Positions 9,133-16,421 of a stretch of 51,895 nucleotides of DNA are shown here, piece by piece. Numbering within the stretch: the stretch's first letter is position 1; each line of letters opens with the position of its first letter. The translations under genes and the position numbers were made by a program. The notes under the pieces were generated by a model, which was not told the DNA's origin, did no database searches, and saw nothing but the letters and a program-made list of their open reading frames with translations. The stretch comes from Rickettsiaceae bacterium (lineage in GTDB: Bacteria > Pseudomonadota > Alphaproteobacteria > Rickettsiales > Rickettsiaceae). The DNA lies in assembly GCA_023301685.1 (NCBI GenBank), contig JALZUG010000006.1, forward strand, positions 1 to 51,895, in the 5' to 3' direction.

Positions 9133-10430
9133 CTCAAAACTCTATTTGCAACTAATAATCTATGGTGATCACGTACATTGTGCACACGAATAAAATCAGC
9201 CTTAACTCGATCCAAATTTCCTGAAATAGCTATGGTTTCTATATCTCTTTGAGGCGCTGGTTTTTCAACAAAACCTGTCATAAAAGATTTGCGGGAATGC
9301 CCTATTAAAATTTTAACACCTAGTTTCTTTATCTCTTGAACCCCCTTCAGAATATCTAAATTCTGATATATTGATTTCCCAAAACCAATACCTGGATCAA
9401 TTATTATATCTTTTTCTGAAAAATTATATCTTTGCATCTTCTCTATAATTTTTTCTCCCCAGCTCTTTATAGATTCAATAGTAGGTATATCATGGGATAA
9501 TATTTTCTTTTTGCTTGGTGGAATGGAAAGTGAATGCATGGTTAAAATTTTACAACCTGATAAGGCAATTTCTTGCAAAATATCCCCACTTAAATTGCCG
9601 GTTACATCATTTATCCAATCAATTTTATACTCTTGCAAAAGCCTGTTAATCAATTCAGGATGATAAGTATCTATACTGATTTTAGCATCTATATTTTTTA
9701 ATCCATTCAATATCGGCGAAAGCCTTTCATACTCTTTTTCTGGACCGATAATCTTACCTATCCCTGGCCGAGTAGATTGAGCTCCAATATCGATAATCTC
9801 TGCACCTTCTCGAACCATCTTATAGGCATTTTCTATTGCTATTTCAGAGTCAAAATTCTTTCCACCGTCTGAAAAAGAATCTGGAGTCACATTTAATACC
9901 CCAACAACACAAGGCCCAAGGGTAACAGCTTTAGTAAACAAATCCGTAGAATCAACATGATTATGGGCATACTCATCAACACGAATCTTTTGTTCTTTAG
10001 TTTGAATAAAAGGCCTATATTCACCTGGCATTAGTGCAAGCAAATGTAATAAGAAGTCTCTATTTAGTAACTCAGGATGCGGAATTTTAATATCAGAAGT
10101 ATCTATCATCTGATCATTGTATATTAAAATATCTAGATCAATTATCCTAGGAGCCCATTTTTCTTTACTGTAAGTCCTGCCAACTTGCCTTTCTATTTCA
10201 ACCAACTTTTTGTATAAATCATGCGGCGATAATTCAGTTTTACCTGCAATCACCATATTCAAAAATGGCTTATCCCAGCTTTTCGGAGCATTGTTTTTAA
10301 GCAAAGCTTTTGTCTCTAGAATGATAGACTCGTATGTTTGGTCTAGTATATTAGCTTTTATTAGCCACACAGCTTGGCGCAAATTAGCAAGACGATTACC
10401 CAAATTTGATCCTATAGAAATATAAATCAT
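9129..10430 (-). CDS. folKP: Bifunctional HPPK/dihydropteroate synthase (FolK-FolP fusion)
   Basis: Two consecutive steps of folate synthesis in one 433-residue protein. The FolK part (about 1-150) pyrophosphorylates hydroxymethyl-dihydropterin and shows the SIGSNLGNRLANL start, the APRIIDLDIL motif (93-102) and PHPELLNRDFLL (117-128). The FolP part (about 165-433) joins the activated pterin to p-aminobenzoate and shows VTPDSFSDGG (181-190), GAEIIDIGAQSTRPG and the C-terminal GHSRKSFM. FolKP fusions are known in rickettsiae and other intracellular bacteria. The ATG overlaps the folB stop by four bases and has GGAGG six bases upstream. The pABA substrate is probably provided by the CADD-like protein two genes downstream. 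folE and folC are not in the window. Confidence 0.95.
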   Translation of the reverse strand: MIYISIGSNLGNRLANLRQAVWLIKANILDQTYESIILETKALLKNNAPKSWDKPFLNMVIAGKTELSPHDLYKKLVEIERQVGRTYSKEKWAPRIIDLDILIYNDQMIDTSDIKIPHPELLNRDFLLHLLALMPGEYRPFIQTKEQKIRVDEYAHNHVDSTDLFTKAVTLGPCVVGVLNVTPDSFSDGGKNFDSEIAIENAYKMVREGAEIIDIGAQSTRPGIGKIIGPEKEYERLSPILNGLKNIDAKISIDTYHPELINRLLQEYKIDWINDVTGNLSGDILQEIALSGCKILTMHSLSIPPSKKKILSHDIPTIESIKSWGEKIIEKMQRYNFSEKDIIIDPGIGFGKSIYQNLDILKGVQEIKKLGVKILIGHSRKSFMTGFVEKPAPQRDIETIAISGNLDRVKADFIRVHNVRDHHRLLVANRVLR

Positions 10431-10840
10431 CTATCGCCTCCAAATCTATTGTAAGTAAATGAAACACCTCCGTGAATATCTCTTACAGGTGGAGATAATT
10501 TAGTGACCGTTATAGATAATGCGCTACCCACAAACCCTAAATCCTTCAGACTTTGCCATAATATATCATATACATCACAAGCAAGACGTTCGATTAAGTT
10601 GTAACGCTTTTTACTAATTGACTCTTTAATTAATTTGGTCGCTTTGGAATAGCAAAATCCGTCATCTAAGTTGTCGCTATATGTAGCTTTTAGCTTGTTA
10701 GATGAAATTATGCTTACGTTAAAAGAAACACATTGAGGGTGATGTTTTTCCTGCTCGGAACAACCTAAATGCACCCACAATCTTAAGTCAGAAATATTTA
10801 ATTTCCAGGTATTAGAACTCTCATTGAAAATAAACCTCAC
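10427..10840 (-). CDS. folB: Dihydroneopterin aldolase
   Basis: Converts dihydroneopterin to hydroxymethyl-dihydropterin, the substrate of FolK. The protein is 137 residues, slightly longer than the usual 115-125. It begins with a short extension before the family core WKLNISDLRLWVHLGCSEQEK, where the Glu of the EQEK segment matches the catalytic substrate-binding region, and continues with FNVSI, the D-x-C-Y region and LIERLACDVYDILW, a typical FolB helix. It is the first gene of the four-gene operon. The 126 bases upstream, before the thiolase stop, are AT-rich and should carry the promoter, but no convincing hexamer pair was found. The stop codon is TGA, confirming the standard bacterial code. 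Confidence 0.88.
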   Translation of the reverse strand: MRFIFNESSNTWKLNISDLRLWVHLGCSEQEKHHPQCVSFNVSIISSNKLKATYSDNLDDGFCYSKATKLIKESISKKRYNLIERLACDVYDILWQSLKDLGFVGSALSITVTKLSPPVRDIHGGVSFTYNRFGGDR

Positions 10841-10966
10841 TTTTGCAGTTTTAGTTATATCGGTTAAGATAAAACATAATGACAGCTTGTCAATAAAAAC
10901 ACGAAATAATTTTTATAATCGTATTTTTTTGTGCCTTTACCAATACAACTAACAAACAAAAATACT

Positions 10967-12145
10967 TTAACTACAACCTTCTAAGCACATAGCAATTCCC
11001 ATTCCACCACCAATACAGAGTGTTGCTAAAGCCTTTTTAGCATTAGATCTCTTCATCTCGTGAACTAAACTTGTTAAAATTCTTGCACCACTTGCTCCAA
11101 TTGGATGGCCAAGGGCTATTGCACCCCCATTAATATTAACTTTACTTATATCCCATTGCATCTGACGATTTACATATTCGGCTTGTACTGCAAATGCTTC
11201 ATTTGCTTCTATGACATCTAAATCTTTTACATCCCAACCTGCTTTTAAAAGAGCGGCATTTGATGCTGGAACCGGCCCTGTCCCCATTATTCCTGGTTCA
11301 ACTCCAGCGCTTGCATAAGATACTATTTTTGCAATTGGCGTAAGGTTATATTTCTTTAAAGCACTAGCTGACACGACTAGTAAAACAGAAGCTCCATCAT
11401 TAATAGTTGATGAATTACCTGCAGTAACTGAACCATCTTCCTTAAATGCCGGTTTAAGAGCACTTAAACCTTCAATAGTTGAGTTTCCTCTTATCCCTTC
11501 ATCAGTATCAAATATAACTTTTTCTTTCCTCTTTGATACTTCAATTGGCACTATTTCATCAATAAATTTACCATCTTTGCTGGCTTTAGATGCTTTTAAC
11601 TGTGAAGCTAGAGCTAATGCATCTTGAGCCTGCCTATTAATACCAAATTTATCTGCAATATTTTCAGCAGTAGTCCCCATTATTTCTTCTGAAAAAGCGT
11701 CAGTTAATCCATCATACATCATGAAATCAGTAAGTTTAGTATCACCAAACTTACTACCACCGCGCATATAGCTTCCATGCATACCAAGAGACATATTTTC
11801 CTGACCACCAGCAATTATTATATTAGCATCTCCGGCTCTAATCGCACTTGCAGCTAGTGCAACCGTTTTTAATCCTGATCCGCAGACCTTATTTATAGTC
11901 ATTGCAGGAATACTAATTGGCAGACCAGCCTTAATGATTGACTGTCTTGCAGGATTTTGACCACTTCCACCAGTAATAACTTGCCCTAATATCACCTCAT
12001 CAATTGCTTCATGATCAATCTTACTTTTTTCTAAAATAGCCTTTATTACCGATGCTCCCAGTTCCGAAGCAGGAATACTAGATAAACTTCCTAAAAAATT
12101 TCCAATTGCTGTTCTCTTTGCGTGTGTTATATACACATCTTGCAT
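10967..12145 (-). CDS. Acetyl-CoA acetyltransferase (thiolase)
   Basis: Condenses two acetyl-CoA to acetoacetyl-CoA or runs in the degradative direction. From the ATG at 12145 the protein has 392 residues, the standard length. The nucleophilic Cys is Cys88 in NKVCGSGLKT, the His is in GGAIALGHPIGASGAR, and the second Cys is in CIGGGMGIAMCLE, so all catalytic residues are present. An ATG 15 bases upstream at 12160 would make LEVR codons out of what reads as a strong ribosome binding site (GGAGG, five bases, ATG), so the later start is favoured. No reductase or polyhydroxyalkanoate synthase gene is adjacent, so the pathway cannot be told from context. It is divergent from tlc. Confidence 0.95.
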   Translation of the reverse strand: MQDVYITHAKRTAIGNFLGSLSSIPASELGASVIKAILEKSKIDHEAIDEVILGQVITGGSGQNPARQSIIKAGLPISIPAMTINKVCGSGLKTVALAASAIRAGDANIIIAGGQENMSLGMHGSYMRGGSKFGDTKLTDFMMYDGLTDAFSEEIMGTTAENIADKFGINRQAQDALALASQLKASKASKDGKFIDEIVPIEVSKRKEKVIFDTDEGIRGNSTIEGLSALKPAFKEDGSVTAGNSSTINDGASVLLVVSASALKKYNLTPIAKIVSYASAGVEPGIMGTGPVPASNAALLKAGWDVKDLDVIEANEAFAVQAEYVNRQMQWDISKVNINGGAIALGHPIGASGARILTSLVHEMKRSNAKKALATLCIGGGMGIAMCLEGCS

Positions 12146-12150
12146 CCTAA

Positions 12151-12155
12151 CCTCC
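12151..12155 (-). promoter_or_regulatory. Ribosome binding site that decides the thiolase start
   Basis: GGAGG on the minus strand, five bases before the ATG at 12145. It lies inside the would-be first codons of the longer reading frame starting at 12160, so the shorter start is the likely one. Confidence 0.75.
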
Positions 12156-12221
12156 AACATAATCTTTTTTTCGAACTTAGTATTTTTTATAGAAAAAGTA
12201 TAGATAATTCAGAAAAGATTC

Positions 12222-12236
12222 TTGATATTATATCAA
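12222..12236. promoter_or_regulatory. 15-base perfect palindrome abutting the tlc -35 box (candidate operator)
   Basis: TTGATATTATATCAA is a perfect palindrome of seven bases each side of a central T. Its last base touches the first base of the TTGACT hexamer assigned to tlc. It lies in the divergent region between thiolase and tlc and could bind a dimeric regulator acting on either gene. No regulator gene is adjacent. Confidence 0.4.
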
Positions 12237-12265
12237 TTGACTATTGAGGCTAATTGTGTTAGAAT
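12237..12265 (+). promoter_or_regulatory. Sigma-70-type promoter of tlc
   Basis: TTGACT, a 17-base spacer, then TAGAAT: five of six matches in each hexamer. Transcription from about 12272 would give a leader of about 130 bases before the tlc ATG at 12405. Confidence 0.6.
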
Positions 12266-12404
12266 TCGCTCGTAATTAGTATTAGTTACTGCTAAATAAC
12301 CTTATTCTCAGTAAGAAGCTGGGATTACCAGCATATTTTTGCAGCCTATGACTAAGAAATGACTTTTTAAGTTTTTTTTTTGTCTATTAAGGTTATATCG
12401 CAAA

Positions 12405-13904
12405 ATGTCAGAACAAGAATTAAACCCATTCAAAAGCAAACTAAGAAATATATTATGGCCTATCCATAATTCTGAACTTGGAAAATTTATTCCAATGTCG
12501 GCTTTGATGTTCTGTGTACTATTCAACCAAAATGTTCTAAGAATTCTAAAAGATAGCATCTTAATATCCGAAGTTAGTGCTGAAATTACTAGCTTTACCA
12601 AGCTTTATTTCGTTACTCCAATGGCAGTAATATTTGTAATTATATATGCAAAACTTATCAACCATCTATCTTTTCAAAAAATATTTTACTATTTAGCCGG
12701 TATATTTACCGCATTTTATGTATTTTTTGCTTTTATAATATATCCAGAAATTGATATATTTCACATGGACAGAGAGATACTCTCTAGTCTTATGACTGAA
12801 CATCCTCATTTCAAATGGTATATTGCATGTATTGGAAATTGGAGTTATGTATTATTTTATTCGTTCTCTGAATTGTGGCCTAATATATTTTATGTTTTAT
12901 TATTTTGGCAGATAGCTAATGAAATTACTGCAACTAACGAAGCAAAGCGTTTTTATACTCTATTTTCACTTTTTGGAAACTCAGCTCTTGTTGTAGTTGG
13001 CTTTATGATGACAAGCTTATCATCAAACGATAATGTCTTAAAACAGCTTTTTACTACTTCTGATGATAAAATATTCTTAACACAAATTTCCATATCGTTA
13101 GTAGCAATTTCTTCTGTTGTAGCATGCTTGCTGGTTCGGCATATTACAAAGCGAGTAATGACCGATCCAACACATAATGTTAGTACAAAATCTGAACGCA
13201 AAACCAAACCAAAAATGGGTATTATAGATAGTTTTAAATATATATCTCGATCAAAATATTTATGGCTAATGCTGATTTGCACTGCATCATTTGGATTATC
13301 AATGAATCTTGTTGAAGCGGTATGGAAGTCAAAGATTAAAGAGCTTTATCCAACTGTCAACGCTTATGCAGCATTTAACAGCATGTATATACTCTGGACA
13401 GGTATTACTATTATGATTATGACGATTATTGGTAATAACGTTATGAGAAATAGTAGTTGGTTTGCAGCAGCAGTAATTTCACCTGTAATTATCCTTACTA
13501 CTGGAACAGCATTTTTCATGTTGGTTGTTTTTGATGAACAAATAGTTACCTTATTTGAAGGCGTAGTATTAATGTCACCTCTAGTTCTTGCAGTCTTTGT
13601 TGGAGCTGTACAAAATGTTCTATCTAAAGGATCAAAATACTCTATTTGGGATACTTCCAGACAAATGCTGTATATCCCTCTTGACTCAGAACTTAGAACA
13701 AAAGGTAAAGCAGCTGTTGATGTTATTAGCCCTAAAATTGGTAAATCAGCAAGTGGGTTAGTCCAATCAATGATATTCACGGTATTACCCATGGCCACAT
13801 ATGGCTCTATTGCTCCAGTGCTTATGATTATTTTCATTGGCGTATGTATTCTTTGGATATATTCTGTAAGAAAAATTTACTTTGAATATAGAAAAATTGC
13901 TTAG
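12405..13904 (+). CDS. tlc: ATP/ADP translocase (nucleotide antiporter)
   Basis: This family imports host ATP in exchange for ADP across the bacterial inner membrane and marks intracellular energy parasites such as rickettsiae and chlamydiae. The protein has 499 residues and about 11-12 hydrophobic helices, like rickettsial Tlc1. Recognised segments include the early LRILKDSILI block, FWQIANEITATNEAKRFY (about 168-185), NLVEAVWKSKIKELYP, and QNVLSKGSKYSIWDTSRQM, followed by YIPLDSELRTKGKAAVDVI, the most conserved part of the family. It is preceded by a well-formed promoter with a palindrome at its -35 edge and a leader of about 130 bases. Other Tlc paralogues with different nucleotide specificity may exist elsewhere, so the exact substrate is inferred. 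Confidence 0.96.
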   Translation: MSEQELNPFKSKLRNILWPIHNSELGKFIPMSALMFCVLFNQNVLRILKDSILISEVSAEITSFTKLYFVTPMAVIFVIIYAKLINHLSFQKIFYYLAGIFTAFYVFFAFIIYPEIDIFHMDREILSSLMTEHPHFKWYIACIGNWSYVLFYSFSELWPNIFYVLLFWQIANEITATNEAKRFYTLFSLFGNSALVVVGFMMTSLSSNDNVLKQLFTTSDDKIFLTQISISLVAISSVVACLLVRHITKRVMTDPTHNVSTKSERKTKPKMGIIDSFKYISRSKYLWLMLICTASFGLSMNLVEAVWKSKIKELYPTVNAYAAFNSMYILWTGITIMIMTIIGNNVMRNSSWFAAAVISPVIILTTGTAFFMLVVFDEQIVTLFEGVVLMSPLVLAVFVGAVQNVLSKGSKYSIWDTSRQMLYIPLDSELRTKGKAAVDVISPKIGKSASGLVQSMIFTVLPMATYGSIAPVLMIIFIGVCILWIYSVRKIYFEYRKIA

Positions 13905-14032
13905 ACAGCGGCTAGATATTACTGATAAAGATAGCAAAGTCGCTATTAAACAATTTATCGAAATAACTTGATTTCCTTGGATTTTTCTTTTAAAAATACT
14001 CAAAACATATAACAAACAATTATTAAAAAATT

Positions 14033-15628
14033 ATGACTAAAAATACTAAGCCCGAAGTAAAAGAACAAGGTTATGATGAAGTTCCATATCATGGATATCC
14101 TTTTGAATATAACAGACCAGAAAATTTAAAAACTGTTGCCACTCTATTTGGAGTAGATGCACCAAAGCTTGAAACAGCTCGTGTTTTAGAACTTGGATGC
14201 TCTGATGGTGGAAATTTATTCAGATTTGCAGAGACTTATCCAAAGTCTTATACACTTGGGGTTGATTTATCAAAAGTTGAAATTGAAAATGGTCAAAAAG
14301 TTTTAGATAAGCTTAAGCTTAAAAATGTCGATTTAAAAGCTATGTCTATTACAGACCTTGATGAATCATATGGTAAATTTGACTATATAATTTGCCACGG
14401 AGTATTTTCATGGGTTCCTGATTTTGTTAAGGATAGTATTCTAGAAGTAAGCAAAAAATTACTGAACAAAAATGGATTAGCCTTTATTAGCTATAATACT
14501 CTACCAGGGTGGAATATGATCAATAGTGTTAGAGAGCTAATGATGTATCACTCAGAGAATTTCAGTAATGTATCTGATAAAATTGTGCAATCAAGAGCTG
14601 CACTTAACTTTATCCAAGAGTCTCTTGACGGACAAGAAACTCCACATGCACAATTCATGCAAACATCTGCTAAACATATGGCCGACAAGGAAGATCACTA
14701 TCTCCGCCATGAATATTTGGCAGAAGAAAATCAAGCATTTTATTTTAATGAATTCATTGAAAAAGCTAGAGAAAAAGATCTAGAGTATGTTGGTGATACT
14801 GATGTTCAAAGAATGTATGTTGGAAATTTGCCTCAAAAAGCTATGGAAAAGCTTGGAACAATCAACGATATAGTTCGTTCCGAACAATATATGGATTTTA
14901 TTAAAAACACTCAATTTAGATGCACAATACTAACGCATAAAGGCACCAACATATCAAGAAACGTAACTGATGATACAATTCAGAAATTCAACTATTTCTG
15001 CAATATTAAGCCTCTAGATGAAAATATCAATATTGAGGATGATAGTAAAGCTACATTCTATATTAATAATGATAAGAAAAGAACAGTTGATACATCAGCA
15101 CCTGCAATGAAAGCTGTATTATATAGTTTATCAAAAAACTCTGGAAACCCACTATCAATTGATGAGATTATTAAAGAATCTAGTAAATTAGTTTCAAAAA
15201 TTTCTAAAGAAATTATAAAACAAAATATTCTTGCTAATTTTGGAAGTTTGATTTTTTCTGGAACTACTAAATACACTATTGATAAACCACTAAGCGTATA
15301 TAAAATCTCTAACAAACCAAAAATTAGTAAACTTGCTATGCTGCAAATCCAAGCAGCAAATCATAACGGTGTGTATTGGATTACAAATAGTATGAATCAA
15401 GTCATTCAAATTCAGACTCATTTAGTTGGTATAGTACAATCTATTGATGGAAAGAATACTATCGATCAGATCAAAGAAAAAACACTTACAGACCTGAAAG
15501 AAGATAAAATTCATGTCAATGAAAATAATCAAAAAATAACAGATGATGCTAAGCTCAAAATAGTTGCTGATAAGCTAGTTGATCAAACTTTAGAAATGCT
15601 AAAAACCAGCAGCTGCTTTATTGCATAA
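14033..15628 (+). CDS. SAM-dependent methyltransferase with regulatory domain, rickettsial PKMT-like
   Basis: A class I methyltransferase of 531 residues. The SAM-binding motif I is VLELGCSDGG at 51-60, followed by an acidic loop (GVDLSKVEIE) and the post-motif DYIICHGVFSWVPD. A large C-terminal part with winged-helix-like features corresponds to the 'methyltransferase regulatory domain' found after such folds. Size, the YDEVPY start (residues 14-19) and the FDYIICHGVFSWVP segment resemble, from memory, the rickettsial protein lysine methyltransferases PKMT1/PKMT2 that methylate surface protein OmpB. That substrate is an inference; no autotransporter gene is in the window. It follows tlc by 128 bases and precedes ppa by 18 bases with a good ribosome binding site, so it probably shares a transcript with ppa. 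Confidence 0.75.
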   Translation: MTKNTKPEVKEQGYDEVPYHGYPFEYNRPENLKTVATLFGVDAPKLETARVLELGCSDGGNLFRFAETYPKSYTLGVDLSKVEIENGQKVLDKLKLKNVDLKAMSITDLDESYGKFDYIICHGVFSWVPDFVKDSILEVSKKLLNKNGLAFISYNTLPGWNMINSVRELMMYHSENFSNVSDKIVQSRAALNFIQESLDGQETPHAQFMQTSAKHMADKEDHYLRHEYLAEENQAFYFNEFIEKAREKDLEYVGDTDVQRMYVGNLPQKAMEKLGTINDIVRSEQYMDFIKNTQFRCTILTHKGTNISRNVTDDTIQKFNYFCNIKPLDENINIEDDSKATFYINNDKKRTVDTSAPAMKAVLYSLSKNSGNPLSIDEIIKESSKLVSKISKEIIKQNILANFGSLIFSGTTKYTIDKPLSVYKISNKPKISKLAMLQIQAANHNGVYWITNSMNQVIQIQTHLVGIVQSIDGKNTIDQIKEKTLTDLKEDKIHVNENNQKITDDAKLKIVADKLVDQTLEMLKTSSCFIA

Positions 15629-15646
15629 GTTCAAGGAGAGATAATA

Positions 15647-16168
15647 ATGTTTGTAGATAAAATACCACCTAAAACTAAAGATGACAACTTCAATGTAATT
15701 ATTGAAATACCAATGAATGATAACCCTGTTAAATATGAATTTGACAAAGAGGTTGGAGCAATAATGGTTGATAGATTTATGCAAGTATCCATGTCATATC
15801 CTTGTAACTATGGCTTTATTCCAAACACTCTATCAGATGATGGAGACCCAGCTGATGTACTTGTCATTGCCCACTACCCTATAATTCCAGGAGCAATCAT
15901 CAAAGTTCGTCCTGTTGGAGTTCTTATGATGGAAGACGAATCCGGGATGGATGAAAAAATCCTTGCAGTACCTACATCAAAATTAGATGTTACTTTTGAT
16001 AGAGTTCAAGATATTGATGATGTATCTGAAATGCTTAAAAATAAAATCAAACATTTCTTTGAGCATTATAAAGAACTAGAAAAAGGAAAGTGGGTTAAGA
16101 TTGTTGGTTGGAAAGACGCTGCAACTGCAAGAACAACAATTGAAGAAGCAATAGATAGAGTTAAATAA
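15647..16168 (+). CDS. ppa: Inorganic pyrophosphatase (family I)
   Basis: Hydrolyses pyrophosphate to drive biosynthetic reactions; a soluble, metal-dependent cytoplasmic enzyme. The 173-residue length is standard for bacterial family I. The signature DDGDPADVLV at 64-73 carries the Asp residues that bind Mg ions, and YPCNYGFIPNT (51-61) and the C-terminal KGKWVKIVGW block are typical. AAGGAGA ends seven bases before the ATG, a strong ribosome binding site. The gene is the second of a likely pair with the preceding methyltransferase. A 14-base-pair inverted repeat spans the stop codon and may terminate the transcript. Confidence 0.97.
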   Translation: MFVDKIPPKTKDDNFNVIIEIPMNDNPVKYEFDKEVGAIMVDRFMQVSMSYPCNYGFIPNTLSDDGDPADVLVIAHYPIIPGAIIKVRPVGVLMMEDESGMDEKILAVPTSKLDVTFDRVQDIDDVSEMLKNKIKHFFEHYKELEKGKWVKIVGWKDAATARTTIEEAIDRVK

Positions 16169-16179
16169 CTCTATCTATT
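16150..16179 (+). terminator. 14-bp perfect inverted repeat spanning the ppa stop codon
   Basis: Arms at 16150-16163 and 16166-16179 are perfectly complementary with only two bases between, so a hairpin would open one or two pairs at the tip. The TAA stop lies at the tip. The stem is AT-rich and is followed by a mixed A/T tract rather than a clean T run, so it is an imperfect terminator candidate or an mRNA 3' end stabiliser. Confidence 0.45.
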
Positions 16180-16301
16180 AATATTTAACTTGTTATAGAA
16201 CTCATATTCTACTACAAATAAATGGTCATTGGGCATGTAGCGGTAAATTTTTATTAAATTGCCACATCACTAAAGTTCTTCACGGGTGACATACTGAATT
16301 T

Positions 16302-16337
16302 CGTCATTGAGAGGAAGATTAGTGACGCGGAAATCCA
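16302..16337 (+). repeat. Decayed copy of a dispersed intergenic repeat
   Basis: Starts CGTCATTGAGAGGAAG and ends GACGCGGAAATCCA, recalling the widespread rickettsial-type intergenic repeat (CGTCATTGCGAGGAG...GCGGCAATCC). A weak inverted repeat lies just upstream at about 16229-16266. It occupies the 253-base gap between ppa and murJ; the remainder of the gap shows nothing else. Confidence 0.45.
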
Positions 16338-16421
16338 TAAATATTTAGCAAAAACTTTGTCTTGAATTAAAAACGCTATATGACATAACAAATAATAATA
16401 ACATTTTAAAAGTTTAAATCT

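Noticed and set aside
12160-12160. Thiolase start at the upstream ATG
   Set aside because: The codons that it would add are the GGAGG ribosome binding site for the ATG at 12145.
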